Shown here: piece by piece, positions 42,811 to 51,849 of the stretch
How positions within the stretch are numbered: position 1 is the first letter of the stretch
Layout: each line of letters begins with the position of its first letter
Origin: Acinetobacter sp. TR3
GTDB lineage: Bacteria > Pseudomonadota > Gammaproteobacteria > Pseudomonadales > Moraxellaceae
DNA length: 64,000 nucleotides
Direction of reading: 5' to 3'
Assembly (NCBI RefSeq): GCF_027105055.1
Contig: NZ_CP114264.1
Location: 372,001 to 436,000, forward strand
Made by a program: the position numbers and the translations under genes
Notes under the pieces: model-generated
The model's database searches: none
What the model was told of the DNA's origin: nothing
What the model saw: the letters and a program-made list of their open reading frames with translations, nothing else

Positions 42811-44244
42811 ATGAAAAAACAACAACTTAAACTGCCAAAACAACTATGGACAGAAGAGAGCATTGATCTTACCAGACACAGCTATCAAGGTAAGCTACTC
42901 ACCAAAAGTGAAGGTTTTAAATTAGGCAAAACACAACGCAAAAAAATTCCGCGTGAGCAATTATCACAATTGTCAGAACGACCAAAAGATACAACGGCTT
43001 TAATGATTTATGATTGGAGCAATCAAGGGCGTTTAGAGCAGCTTAAGCCGATTCGTGCCAAGCGTATGAGTGTTTCACCCTTTACGTTCTATCGTGGTAT
43101 GCCTTCTTTAATGTTGTTTGATCAAGCTTGGGAACAGCATAACTCAGGATTATTTCAACAGATCTGTGGGGATTGTCATTTAAGTAATTTTGGCGGTTTT
43201 GCTAGCCCTGAACGTAATCTGTTATTTGGAATTAATGATTTTGACGAAACTTTAGTTGCGCCATTTGAGTGGGATTTAAAACGTTTAGCGACCAGTTTTG
43301 TGATTGCAGCACGTGATATTGATCTTGCTGATAAAGTGGGTTTAAAAGCCATTAAAACCATGCTGAATAGTTATCGCCAACATCTACTGCAAAATACTGA
43401 ATTATCACCGCTACAAGTTTGGTATGACAAGGTCGATGCCACGACATTACTAGAGAATACGGAATGCCGAAAGCTCAGAAAGAAAAGAGAGAAGCATCTT
43501 GATTCAGCACAAAAGAGAAATGCACATTCGGTTTTGCCAAAGTTAACTGAAAAAAATGAGGATACAGGTTTTAGGCATTTTATTGATGACAAACCACTTT
43601 TATGGCACCCTCAGACAAATGAACCTTTTGCCCACAATCTTGATCAATTCTTTTCATGTTATCGAGATTCATTGAAATTTGATCGACAAGTTTTACTTGA
43701 TCGTTATCAACGTACAGACGTTGCACTCAAAGTGGTTGGGGTGGGGAGTGTTGGAACACGATCGGCGATTGCTTTATTTCAGGATGCAGATCGAGAGCCT
43801 TTGATCTTGCAAATGAAAGAAGCTAATCCTTCAATCTTGAGTCCTTTATTCCTTGAAAAAGTGAAACATGAAGGTGAGCGTGTCATACATGGTCAGCAGT
43901 TGATGCAAGCGGCAAGCGACATTTTCCTCGGTTTTTCTACCTTAGAAAAACATTTCCATGTGCGTCAGCTCCGTGATATGAAAATCTCAGTTGATTTAGC
44001 GGATATGGATGACGAATATTTTTATGAATATGCTGAAAGTTGTGGCTTAGCATTGGCGCATGCACATGCAAAATCTGGTAATGCCGATGTTTTGATGGGC
44101 TATCTAGGTGAAGGCAACAAGATTGTAGATGTTTTGCAAGAGTATGCCATGCGATATGCTGAGCGTAATTTGAATGATTATCAGCAATTTATGAACGAAA
44201 TAGCAGATGGCAAGCTTCAAATCGCTGGGGATGAAGCACTTTAA
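42811..44244 (+). CDS. DUF2252 family protein
   Basis: A 477-aa protein of the DUF2252 family, which has a kinase-like (aminoglycoside phosphotransferase-like) fold. Signature segments are SPFTFYRGMPSLMLFD, GDCHLSNFGGFASPERNLLF, NDFDETLVAPFEWDLKRLAT and the later VVGVGSVGTR and GLALAHAHAKSG. GDxHLxN and NDFDE resemble the catalytic loop and metal motif of small-molecule kinases. No biochemical function is established. GGGGGTG directly before ATG 42811 is the ribosome-binding site. Confidence 0.88.
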   Translation: MKKQQLKLPKQLWTEESIDLTRHSYQGKLLTKSEGFKLGKTQRKKIPREQLSQLSERPKDTTALMIYDWSNQGRLEQLKPIRAKRMSVSPFTFYRGMPSLMLFDQAWEQHNSGLFQQICGDCHLSNFGGFASPERNLLFGINDFDETLVAPFEWDLKRLATSFVIAARDIDLADKVGLKAIKTMLNSYRQHLLQNTELSPLQVWYDKVDATTLLENTECRKLRKKREKHLDSAQKRNAHSVLPKLTEKNEDTGFRHFIDDKPLLWHPQTNEPFAHNLDQFFSCYRDSLKFDRQVLLDRYQRTDVALKVVGVGSVGTRSAIALFQDADREPLILQMKEANPSILSPLFLEKVKHEGERVIHGQQLMQAASDIFLGFSTLEKHFHVRQLRDMKISVDLADMDDEYFYEYAESCGLALAHAHAKSGNADVLMGYLGEGNKIVDVLQEYAMRYAERNLNDYQQFMNEIADGKLQIAGDEAL

Positions 44245-44295
44245 AAATAAGTAGCCAGTTATAGATTTAACGAAATAATTCAAAAGGGTCGAAAC

Positions 44296-45042
44296 ATGTT
44301 TAAAAAAATGATGTCAAGTTTAGGTATTCAAGGGGTAACTGTAGAAACGCATTTGCATAATCCAACTTTACAAGCGGGTGGAACATTAGAAGGGGAAATT
44401 AGTTTTAAAGGCGGCTCATCTGATAAAGAAATCAATAGTTTGTATTTACAATTGATGACCATCGCCGAAGTTGAGTCAGGGGATCATGAATTTAATCAAC
44501 CTTTGATTTTGGATCAGTGGTTAATCAGTTCAAATTTTTTATTAGCTGCACATCAATCCCATCATATTCCATTTACGATGCAAATCCCATATGAAACGCC
44601 TATCACTGAAGTTTCTTGTCGCCGTAATGGGACTCGCGTTTGGATCAATACACATATGGATGTTGATTGGGGACTAGATGCAACTGATCGTGATTATTTA
44701 AGTGTGTTACCCACACCAACCATGCAAGTGTTTTTACAAGCAATGCAACAATGTGGTTTTGTCTTATCGAGTGTCGATGTAGAAAAAGGACAACTCACGG
44801 CACGTAATTTTCGATCAACCATTGGTTGCTACCAAGAATTAGAGTTTGTTTCTTCACATCTGTTCAGCGGTTTTAATGAGGTCGAAGTGTCATTTGTTGC
44901 AGAAGCACATCAAATGCATGTGATGTTAGAAGTGGATCGAACTTTGCGTTCAGATCAGCTATTGACGATGACACTTCCAAATCAGCAATTAGATGTGAGT
45001 CAAGTGACGCAACAAATTCGCCGTTTGTTAAAAATAGGATAA
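44296..45042 (+). CDS. Spo0M-like (SpoOM family) protein
   Basis: A 248-aa member of the Spo0M family, arrestin-like beta-sandwich proteins named from Bacillus but common in non-sporulating bacteria. The opening MFKKMMSSLGIQGVTVETHL, then GGTLEGEISFKGG, SHHIPFTMQIPYETPI and VWINTHMDVDWGLDATDRDY are typical. The function in Gram-negatives is unknown; a sporulation role is excluded in this organism. It lies 51 bases after the DUF2252 gene, probably in the same transcript. Confidence 0.88.
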   Translation: MFKKMMSSLGIQGVTVETHLHNPTLQAGGTLEGEISFKGGSSDKEINSLYLQLMTIAEVESGDHEFNQPLILDQWLISSNFLLAAHQSHHIPFTMQIPYETPITEVSCRRNGTRVWINTHMDVDWGLDATDRDYLSVLPTPTMQVFLQAMQQCGFVLSSVDVEKGQLTARNFRSTIGCYQELEFVSSHLFSGFNEVEVSFVAEAHQMHVMLEVDRTLRSDQLLTMTLPNQQLDVSQVTQQIRRLLKIG

Positions 45043-45057
45043 TCTATATCATCGATG

Positions 45058-45082
45058 CCTCCCATAATTATTGGGAGGTTTT
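45058..45082 (+). terminator. Terminator after the Spo0M-like gene
   Basis: CCTCCCA (45058-45064) and TGGGAGG (45072-45078) form a 7-bp stem followed by TTTTA. It separates the 42.8-45.0 kb pair from the next gene. Confidence 0.8.
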
Positions 45083-45123
45083 AATGTCATATAACTGTCA
45101 TCTTTTGTTCTTAAGATGACAGT

Positions 45124-45885
45124 ATGAAAATAAAAATAAATCAGGAAGCACAGACTTCCAACAAGCTTGATGCATTACTCAAATTAGAACGCCAGCAACC
45201 GATGATAAAAACACGCTGGATGATCCTGCCGATTTTAGTCTTACTGCTCATGTATAGCTGGCAACAGCAGATCTTTAGCGCTTGGGTTTTACTCCCATTA
45301 ATATGGACAATTATTGTTTTAAACCATGTTTTGATCGCCAAGACTCGAAGGAGTAAATTAGAGAAGATTGAGCAACTCAACATTGATCCAATATTTTGGA
45401 ATAAATTCAAACAACAATATCCCGAACTGAGCTTAAAACAACGTCGACTGATTGAACTTGGATTTAAAGATTACTTGGCATTACATGTGATGCAAAAACA
45501 AGCCTATGCCATGCCATCACATGCAGTCGATGCTTTATGGCATGTGATGTTGCAATATCCGATCCAATATCAGCAATTATGTGAGCAAACCATAGGTCGA
45601 ACGTTGAATCATAGCCCTTATGATGGAACAACGAGACCAGAAGAACAAGCAAAGCAATTATTTGAAGCTTGGAAATATAGCTGTATGTTACATGGATATA
45701 ATCCAAGCAATACGATGCAATTGCCACGACTTTTTGCGGTTGATCAGGTGTTCGGTTGGGAAAATGGACAATCGTTTGAACTGGCGCAAATGACTAAAAA
45801 TTTTGCAAAATATATGCAGGATCAATCATCATCTTCATCCAGTTGTGGCAGTAGCTGTAGCAGTTGTGGCGGAGGCGGTGACTAA
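45124..45885 (+). CDS. Membrane protein with Ser/Cys/Gly-rich tail
   Basis: A 253-aa protein with two adjacent hydrophobic segments near the N-terminus (WMILPILVLLLMYSW and AWVLLPLIWTIIVLNHVLI). A soluble domain contains SHAVDALWHVMLQYPIQYQQ, which resembles the WH motif of glycine-rich-domain (DUF1399-like) proteins. It ends in an unusual tail of Ser runs, four Cys and Gly (CGSSCSSCGGGGD). The tail recalls TIGR04222-type proteins whose C-termini are Cys/Gly-rich. The function is unknown. No ribosome-binding site is strong, but ATG 45124 is the only sensible start. Confidence 0.7.
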   Translation: MKIKINQEAQTSNKLDALLKLERQQPMIKTRWMILPILVLLLMYSWQQQIFSAWVLLPLIWTIIVLNHVLIAKTRRSKLEKIEQLNIDPIFWNKFKQQYPELSLKQRRLIELGFKDYLALHVMQKQAYAMPSHAVDALWHVMLQYPIQYQQLCEQTIGRTLNHSPYDGTTRPEEQAKQLFEAWKYSCMLHGYNPSNTMQLPRLFAVDQVFGWENGQSFELAQMTKNFAKYMQDQSSSSSSCGSSCSSCGGGGD

Positions 45886-45901
45886 CTTAGCTTTAGCTAG
45901 C

Positions 45902-46765
45902 CTAGCCAAGTTGCATCATATTGATTAATTCTTCCGCTGCTTTAGATTGAATCCGTGCAGGATGCCACACCATACCCAGTTGACGTTGCATATCGAGATT
46001 CAGATCAAGTTGTTTTAAATCTTGGTTCACCAACGTTTTAGGTAATACCGACCAACCTAAACCAATAGAAACTAACATCCTGATTGATTCTAAAGGATTG
46101 TTGCTCATGCTGATTTTAGGTTTTAAGCTCTTTTTTTCAAACTCTGCTAATGTGATTTGACTGGTATAAGTGTGTGCTGCGGGTAAAAGGCTAGGATAAG
46201 CAATCAAATCTTCTAATTTAAGTTGTGATTGTTGTGCTAAAGGATGAAAAGGTGAGGCCACAAAAACCAAAGGATCATTCCAAATCGTCAAGTAGCTTAG
46301 TCGTTCATCTCCAATTGGAGGGAGTGTTAAAAAGGCCAGTTCGAGTTCACCTGCTAAAACTTGTTCATGCGCCTGTTCTGAGTCTACAAAATGCACATCT
46401 AAAGTGACTTGCGGAAAAGATTGCACAAAAGCTTTCAGTGGGTCTGCGAGATGATGCAATCCGATATGATGACTTGTCCCAATTTTTAAACGACCCTGTA
46501 CCTGATTCTGCTCATGACTCAGCGTATGATGAATTTCACCTAATTCATTGAGCCATGTTCTCACTTTCGGTAATAAAGAATGTGCAGCATGGGTCGGTTG
46601 AATACCGCGTCCTGCGGATTCAAACAGTTTTACTCCAAAATATTCTTCAAGCGTATGAATTCGTTTGGTCACCGCAGGTTGAGTAATAAATAATTGTTCT
46701 GCTGCAATCGAAATTGATCCCGTTTCCATCACTTTTAAAAATGCTTCAAATGCAGCAAGATTCAT
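45902..46765 (-). CDS. LysR-family regulator next to the leu genes
   Basis: A 287-aa LysR-type regulator: helix-turn-helix MNLAAFEAFLKVMETGSISI, then AAEQLFITQPAVTKRIHTLE and EYFGVKLFESAGRGIQPT, and an effector-binding domain. The length and domain order are standard. It lies upstream of and divergent from leuC with DUF2061 between, so it may control the leucine genes, as LysR regulators commonly act on divergent neighbours. That is inference; no operator was identified. It converges with the Cys-tail gene, with only 16 bases between the stops. Confidence 0.88.
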   Translation of the reverse strand: MNLAAFEAFLKVMETGSISIAAEQLFITQPAVTKRIHTLEEYFGVKLFESAGRGIQPTHAAHSLLPKVRTWLNELGEIHHTLSHEQNQVQGRLKIGTSHHIGLHHLADPLKAFVQSFPQVTLDVHFVDSEQAHEQVLAGELELAFLTLPPIGDERLSYLTIWNDPLVFVASPFHPLAQQSQLKLEDLIAYPSLLPAAHTYTSQITLAEFEKKSLKPKISMSNNPLESIRMLVSIGLGWSVLPKTLVNQDLKQLDLNLDMQRQLGMVWHPARIQSKAAEELINMMQLG

Positions 46766-46818
46766 ACAGGCCTACTCAAATAACTTTAAAATATGTGCTC
46801 AGATATTGATGTTGAAAA

Positions 46819-47025
46819 TTAGAAATAATTCCAAACTTTTTCATGGAAGAAAAAGGCAAAAGCTTGTACGGTTGGTTCAATTAAACTTAAGGTTGCGGCC
46901 ATGATTAAATTTCCCGTAATCATATAGGCAACTATCATCGCAACACTAATATGCATGATGTAGTAACTCAAGGTTTTTTTTAAAGTCCGTCGATTGTTAA
47001 TCACGAATTGCTGAATGTTTGCCAT
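46819..47025 (-). CDS. DUF2061 small membrane protein
   Basis: A 68-aa protein matching DUF2061: KTLSYYIMHISVAMIVAYMI, ITGNLIMAATLSLIEPTVQA and FFFHEKVWNYF. It has two predicted membrane helices. The family function is unknown. ATG 47025 is preceded by GGTGAG at the right distance; the frame is open 4 codons further. A 14-base match to the Fur operator core lies 35-53 bases upstream, suggesting iron control. The LysR gene follows on the same strand after 53 bases. Confidence 0.85.
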   Translation of the reverse strand: MANIQQFVINNRRTLKKTLSYYIMHISVAMIVAYMITGNLIMAATLSLIEPTVQAFAFFFHEKVWNYF

Positions 47026-47059
47026 ATCGCTCACCATTTCAAATCCTATTTAATTAAAT

Positions 47060-47078
47060 AGTAATGATTATCATTTAA
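47060..47078 (-). promoter_or_regulatory. Fur-box-like operator
   Basis: TAATGATTATCATT matches 14 consecutive positions of the 19-base consensus Fur palindrome; the outer positions differ. It lies 35 bases upstream of the DUF2061 start. Function is inferred. Confidence 0.45.
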
Positions 47079-47212
47079 AAAGTAAAAAAGAAATTTCTAC
47101 TCTCGATGATCGAACTTTTAGATAGATAAGCATTGATCTCTTTATTGAAAAAAATTGATGCATAAATGAATTAGGTATTCCAAAAAGTTTGATAACTAAT
47201 AAAAATGATAAA

Positions 47213-47241
47213 TTAGATTTATGTGAAAGCATTGCTATAAT
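47213..47241 (+). promoter_or_regulatory. Candidate leuC promoter (extended -10)
   Basis: TGCTATAAT (47233-47241) is a consensus extended -10. The -35 region TTAGAT (47213-47218), 17 bases upstream, is weak, which is acceptable for an extended -10 promoter. Transcription would start near 47248, about 48 bases before the leuC ATG. Confidence 0.6.
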
Positions 47242-47295
47242 AAATTTAAGATTTAGTTACCCAGTCCTATGACAAGCACGTTGGAGAGCGACGAC

Positions 47296-48714
47296 ATGGC
47301 AGGCAAGACATTATATGACAAATTATGGGATGACCATTTAGTTAAGCAACGTGATGATGGTTCAAGCTTGATTTATATTGATCGTCATTTATTACATGAA
47401 GTGACTAGCCCTCAAGCATTTGAAGGCTTACAACTTGCTGATCGTCAGCCTTGGCGTTTAAGTGCCAATGTCGCAACACCTGACCATAACGTTCCAACTT
47501 CTAAAAAAGAGCGTGAGCAAGGCATTGCTGGAATCGAAGATGATACCTCTCGTATCCAAGTCCAAACTTTAGATGATAACTGTAAGACCTTTAATATCGT
47601 TGAATTTGGTATTAATGACATTCGTCAAGGTATCGCCCACGTGGTAGGACCAGAGCAAGGTTTAACTTTGCCGGGTATGACCGTGGTCTGTGGTGACTCA
47701 CACACAGCTACACATGGCGCATTTGGTTGTTTAGCACACGGTATTGGCACGTCAGAAGTTGAGCATGTGTTAGCAACTCAATGTTTAGTACAGAAAAAAT
47801 CGAAAAACATGCTTGTTCGTGTCGATGGTGTATTAGGCAAAGGCGTGACGTCGAAAGATGTTGTTTTAGCAATTATCGGCAAAATTGGAACGGCTGGTGG
47901 TACAGGCTATGCCATTGAATTTGGTGGTCAAGTGTTCCGTGATATGTCGATCGAAGGGCGTATGACCGTATGTAACATGGCAATCGAAGCGGGTGCGCGC
48001 GTAGGTATGGTTGCTGTTGATGACAAAACCATCGCTTATGTGAAAGATCGTAACTATGCGCCTAAAGGTGAGCAGTGGGATCAAGCCGTAGAATATTGGA
48101 ATACCTTACACTCAGACGAAGATGCTGTATTTGATGCAGTCGTCGTATTGAATGGCGCTGAGATTGAGCCACAAGTGTCTTGGGGAACTTCTCCAGAAAT
48201 GGTGATCCCTGTTTCGCAAGCAGTACCGACTTTAGAACAAGCAAAAGATGATGTTCAGCGTAATGACTGGACTCGTGCTTATCAATATATGGGTTTAACT
48301 GCTGGTCAAGCGTTGTCTGATATTCAATTAGATCGTGTCTTTATTGGTTCATGTACCAATTCTCGTATTGAAGATATTCGTGCTGCGGCAGATGTCGTGA
48401 AAGGGCGTAAAGTTGCATCTAGTATTAAACAGGCGATGATCGTTCCGGGTTCAGGTTTGGTGAAGCAACAAGCAGAACAAGAAGGCTTGGATCAAATTTT
48501 CTTAGATGCTGGTTTTGAATGGCGTGAACCAGGTTGTTCAATGTGCTTAGCAATGAACGCTGATAAATTACAACCAGGTGAACATTGTGCATCTACTTCG
48601 AATCGAAATTTTGAAGGTCGTCAGGGTAACGGTGGTCGTACACATTTGGTAAGCCCAGCAATGGCTGCAGCGGCTGCTATTGCAGGTCATTTTGTTGATG
48701 TACGTTCATTCTAA
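47296..48714 (+). CDS. leuC: 3-isopropylmalate dehydratase large subunit
   Basis: LeuC with LeuD isomerises 2-isopropylmalate to 3-isopropylmalate in leucine synthesis. The 472-aa protein starts [19 protein letters not shown] 47296 has GGAGAG 7 bases upstream, better than ATG 47269. The 4Fe-4S cluster ligands lie in [12 protein letters not shown] and [23 protein letters not shown] and [16 protein letters not shown] are aconitase-family segments. leuD follows after 12 bases, one operon. Confidence 0.97.
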   Translation: MAGKTLYDKLWDDHLVKQRDDGSSLIYIDRHLLHEVTSPQAFEGLQLADRQPWRLSANVATPDHNVPTSKKEREQGIAGIEDDTSRIQVQTLDDNCKTFNIVEFGINDIRQGIAHVVGPEQGLTLPGMTVVCGDSHTATHGAFGCLAHGIGTSEVEHVLATQCLVQKKSKNMLVRVDGVLGKGVTSKDVVLAIIGKIGTAGGTGYAIEFGGQVFRDMSIEGRMTVCNMAIEAGARVGMVAVDDKTIAYVKDRNYAPKGEQWDQAVEYWNTLHSDEDAVFDAVVVLNGAEIEPQVSWGTSPEMVIPVSQAVPTLEQAKDDVQRNDWTRAYQYMGLTAGQALSDIQLDRVFIGSCTNSRIEDIRAAADVVKGRKVASSIKQAMIVPGSGLVKQQAEQEGLDQIFLDAGFEWREPGCSMCLAMNADKLQPGEHCASTSNRNFEGRQGNGGRTHLVSPAMAAAAAIAGHFVDVRSF

Positions 48715-48726
48715 AGGAGCAAAATC

Positions 48727-49377
48727 ATGAAAAAATACACTGTAGAACAAGGTATTGTTGCACCTTTAGATCGTGCAAATGTTGATACTGATTTAATCAT
48801 TCCAAAACAGTTTTTGAAGTCAATTAAGCGCACAGGTTTTGGCGATAACTTATTTGATGAATTGCGTTATTTAGATGAAGGTTATTTGGGGCAGGACATT
48901 AATAAACGTCCTAAGAATCCAGATTTTGTTTTAAATAAACCGCGCTATCAAGGTTCAACAATTCTATTGGCACGCACGAATTTTGGTTGTGGCTCTAGCC
49001 GTGAACATGCGCCTTGGGCATTAAATGAATATGGTTTCCGTACAGTAATTGCACCAAGTTTTGCAGATATTTTCTTTAATAACTGCTTTAAAAATGGCAT
49101 GTTGCCTGTGATTTTATCTGAAGAGATTGTTGATCAGTTATTCAAGGAATGTGCTGAAACAGAAGGTTATCAATTGACCATCGATTTAGAGGCACAGGAA
49201 GTACGCACGCCAACAGGTCAGGCATTTAAATTTGAAATTGATCCATTCCGTAAGCACTGCTTATTAAATGGTTTGGATGATATTGGCTTAACTTTGCAAG
49301 TGGCAGATGATATTCGCGCTTTTGAGGCCAAGGCAAAACAAGTACGTCCTTGGGTGTTTCAAGAGATAGAAGCTTAA
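48727..49377 (+). CDS. leuD: 3-isopropylmalate dehydratase small subunit
   Basis: A 216-aa small subunit. The swivel-domain motifs are present: [20 protein letters not shown] at the start, [18 protein letters not shown] in the middle (substrate recognition) and [26 protein letters not shown] directly upstream is the ribosome-binding site, 12 bases after the leuC stop, so the subunits are made together. A 9-bp inverted repeat lies about 90 bases downstream, before the lipoprotein gene. Confidence 0.97.
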   Translation: MKKYTVEQGIVAPLDRANVDTDLIIPKQFLKSIKRTGFGDNLFDELRYLDEGYLGQDINKRPKNPDFVLNKPRYQGSTILLARTNFGCGSSREHAPWALNEYGFRTVIAPSFADIFFNNCFKNGMLPVILSEEIVDQLFKECAETEGYQLTIDLEAQEVRTPTGQAFKFEIDPFRKHCLLNGLDDIGLTLQVADDIRAFEAKAKQVRPWVFQEIEA

Positions 49378-49466
49378 GTTTTATTTATATCTCATCAATA
49401 TAAATATAGCTTAATGTTTTAGTACATTTTAAATATAGCCATAGCGCGGACATGGAACTCTTGTTA

Positions 49467-49496
49467 ACATGCAAGTAGATATATTCGCTTGCATGT
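49467..49496. repeat. 9-bp inverted repeat after leuD
   Basis: ACATGCAAG (49467-49475) and CTTGCATGT (49488-49496) with a 12-nt loop. No T-run follows. It could be a weak terminator after leuD or an mRNA-stability element. Confidence 0.45.
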
Positions 49497-49524
49497 TTGC
49501 ATGATATAGGACTGGGCTTGAATA

Positions 49525-50100
49525 ATGAAAAGAAGACTCCCTCGCAGTATTTTGCTGTGTTTAGGTGTTGGTATGACATTAACCGCATGTCAGAATTCTA
49601 CGAATATGGTTGATCAGGTTCGTATTGCCCAAAATACAGTAGGCAATAAAGCAGAAAATGCAACTTTGTATTGTTCAGGCGTCGAAAATTGTGAGTTTGA
49701 ACGAATCAATGATATTGCCGTGATCGATGCCAAATCGCACCGTATTAGCCAACAGGCGATGGAGCAAGGGATTGTACGATTGCATGGTTCAGTTTTTAGT
49801 AGAAAACAACAAGTCTACTTAAATGTACCAGCCAAACAATATGAAGTAGTCATTCGCTTTTATCCTATTTCACCAGACCGAGCTGAAACCTTCCATGTGA
49901 TTCATGCGTTCAAGCCGCATCAAAGCTATACCTTTAAAATGTACCGAGACCGTGCATATCGTTCGGGTAGTTTATTAAATGTTTCTATACCTGAACCCTT
50001 ATGTGTGGATTTGCAACAAGAACAGCATACGATTCGTCGATTCTGTCGCCCATATGATGTGAGCACAGGTTTGGGTGAATTTGTTGAGAAAAAGATTTAA
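49525..50100 (+). CDS. Predicted lipoprotein between leuD and leuB
   Basis: A 191-aa predicted lipoprotein. The signal peptide MKRRLPRSILLCLGVGMTLT leads into a lipobox LTAC (Cys22). The mature part has several Cys (YCSGVENCEF, PLCVDL, RRFCRPYD), which may form disulfides in the periplasm. I do not recognise the family; it looks like conserved Acinetobacter envelope proteins. It interrupts leuC-leuD-leuB, with 147 bases before it and 45 after, and has no clear link to leucine synthesis. Confidence 0.75.
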   Translation: MKRRLPRSILLCLGVGMTLTACQNSTNMVDQVRIAQNTVGNKAENATLYCSGVENCEFERINDIAVIDAKSHRISQQAMEQGIVRLHGSVFSRKQQVYLNVPAKQYEVVIRFYPISPDRAETFHVIHAFKPHQSYTFKMYRDRAYRSGSLLNVSIPEPLCVDLQQEQHTIRRFCRPYDVSTGLGEFVEKKI

Positions 50101-50145
50101 TCGGCTTGCAGTATGAACGCTGCATATATGAAACTGGAAGAATAA

Positions 50146-51225
50146 ATGTCTAAACATATTTTAATTTTAGCAGGCGATGGTATCGGTCCTGAGATTGTTG
50201 GTGCAGCTGAGCAAGTACTAACTAAGGTGAATCAAAAATTTAATTTAGGTTTGACATGGGAACATGGTTTACTGGGTGGTGCAGCAATTGATGCACATGG
50301 TGAACCTTACCCAGCTGTCACTAGTGAACAGGCGAAAAAAGCCGATGCAATCTTGTTGGGTGCGGTTGGTGGTCCTAAGTGGGATACCATTGAACGTTCA
50401 ATCCGTCCAGAACGTGGTTTGCTTAAAATTCGTAGCGAATTGAATTTATTCGCAAATTTACGTCCTGCGATTCTTTATCCACAATTGGCTGATGCTTCAA
50501 GTTTGAAGCCAGAAATCGTTGCTGGTTTGGATATCCTCATTGTTCGTGAATTAACAGGGGGGATCTATTTTGGCCAACCACGTGGTATTCGCGAATTAGA
50601 AAATGGCGAAAAACAAGGTTATAACACTGATGTTTATTCAGAAAGTGAAATCAAGCGTATCGCCAAAGTTGCATTTGAGCTAGCAGGCTTGCGCGGTGGC
50701 AAAGTATGCTCGGTTGATAAAGCCAATGTATTGGAAGTGACTGAATTGTGGAAGCAAACGGTTACTGATTTACAGCAAGCACAATATTCAAATATTCAAC
50801 TCTCACATATGTATGTTGACAATGCTGCGATGCAGTTAGTGCGTGCACCAAAGCAGTTTGATGTGATCGTCACAGGTAATTTATTTGGTGATATCTTATC
50901 GGATGAAGCAGCAATGTTGACAGGTTCGATCGGCATGTTGCCTTCTGCATCTTTAGATGAAAATGGCAAAGGCATGTATGAGCCATGTCATGGTTCTGCA
51001 CCAGATATTGCTGGTCAAAATGTTGCTAATCCATTGGCAACTATTCTTTCAGTTGCGATGATGTTACGTTATACCTTCCGTGAAGAAGCTGCAGCAAAAG
51101 CAATTGAAGATGCTGTAGGTCAAGTATTAGATCAAGGTTTGCGTACAGCAGATATTATGTCTGAAGGCATGACAAAAGTTGGTACAGATGCTATGGGTGA
51201 AGCCGTAGTTTCAGCACTTAACTAA
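50146..51225 (+). CDS. leuB: 3-isopropylmalate dehydrogenase
   Basis: LeuB oxidises and decarboxylates 3-isopropylmalate with NAD, the third leucine-specific step. The 359-aa protein has the start [14 protein letters not shown], the substrate loop [13 protein letters not shown], the catalytic [12 protein letters not shown] and the metal/NAD motif region [20 protein letters not shown] followed by [24 protein letters not shown] stands before the ATG. A strong terminator follows. The gene is 45 bases after the lipoprotein gene and may be read from the leuC promoter or its own. Confidence 0.97.
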   Translation: MSKHILILAGDGIGPEIVGAAEQVLTKVNQKFNLGLTWEHGLLGGAAIDAHGEPYPAVTSEQAKKADAILLGAVGGPKWDTIERSIRPERGLLKIRSELNLFANLRPAILYPQLADASSLKPEIVAGLDILIVRELTGGIYFGQPRGIRELENGEKQGYNTDVYSESEIKRIAKVAFELAGLRGGKVCSVDKANVLEVTELWKQTVTDLQQAQYSNIQLSHMYVDNAAMQLVRAPKQFDVIVTGNLFGDILSDEAAMLTGSIGMLPSASLDENGKGMYEPCHGSAPDIAGQNVANPLATILSVAMMLRYTFREEAAAKAIEDAVGQVLDQGLRTADIMSEGMTKVGTDAMGEAVVSALN

Positions 51226-51244
51226 GTGTTATAGCCAATTAAAA

Positions 51245-51268
51245 ACGCAGCTTGGGCTGCGTTTTTTT
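51245..51268 (+). terminator. Terminator of leuB
   Basis: ACGCAGC (51245-51251) and GCTGCGT (51256-51262), TTGG loop, followed by a run of T to 51268. An A-run lies on the other side, so it may also serve the minus-strand pseudogene. Confidence 0.92.
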
Positions 51269-51291
51269 ATAACTTAATGTATATAAGCGAA

Positions 51292-51676
51292 CTAACAAGC
51301 CTTGCTTTCATAGCGAATAGAGCGAGCAATTTGTTGTTGGTCTAGCTCAAAAATGATGTGACATTTTAAATTGAGATCATAAGTACTATCTGTATTGCCA
51401 GCACTTTGAATTGGTATATTTTGAACACTAAGTTCAGCCGATTGAGCAATAGGAATTGGGTGAATGACAGTGTAAATCAGCTGATTGCTTTGTTTGATTG
51501 GTTGGGCGATAGTCTGAAAACCTAGAGGTTTTAAATCGAACTGCTGTTGGATTATGGTTGCAGATTGCCCAATAAAAAGTTGTAAATAATCAGGTAGGCT
51601 GGTTCGATTTTGGTATGCTGTGGTACATGCTTATAAAGATAATATGATTATAAATAACAAATACTTAAATTTTCAT
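51292..51676 (-). pseudogene. Broken small lipoprotein gene with two lesions in its signal peptide
   Basis: A minus-strand frame of 112 codons is open from 51630 down to TAG (51292-51294) but has no start codon. It begins with Ala-Cys, like the end of a lipobox, and continues as a plausible mature lipoprotein (TTAYQNRTSLPDYLQLFIGQ, SIRYESKAC at the end). Directly upstream, in the same frame, are a TAA (51631-51633) and before it a hydrophobic stretch KFKYLLFIIILSL. The real start ATG (51674-51676) with AAGGA about 9 bases upstream is one frame off, as if bases were lost from an A-run (ATGAAAATTT). So a signal peptide is disabled by a frameshift and a nonsense codon. Confidence 0.7.
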
Positions 51677-51849
51677 TTTGATCAGTCCTTATCCTCTCAT
51701 CTATTTTTATTCAATCCTTAAATTATGTTGGTGTCGAGTTCATTTGTGTGAATTGATAAAAATATACAAACTAGTCTATTTTTAGGCAATATTCAATTGA
51801 GTTCAAATGTGCTTAGATAGATAGCATATTAAGCGATTGAGAAAACTTG

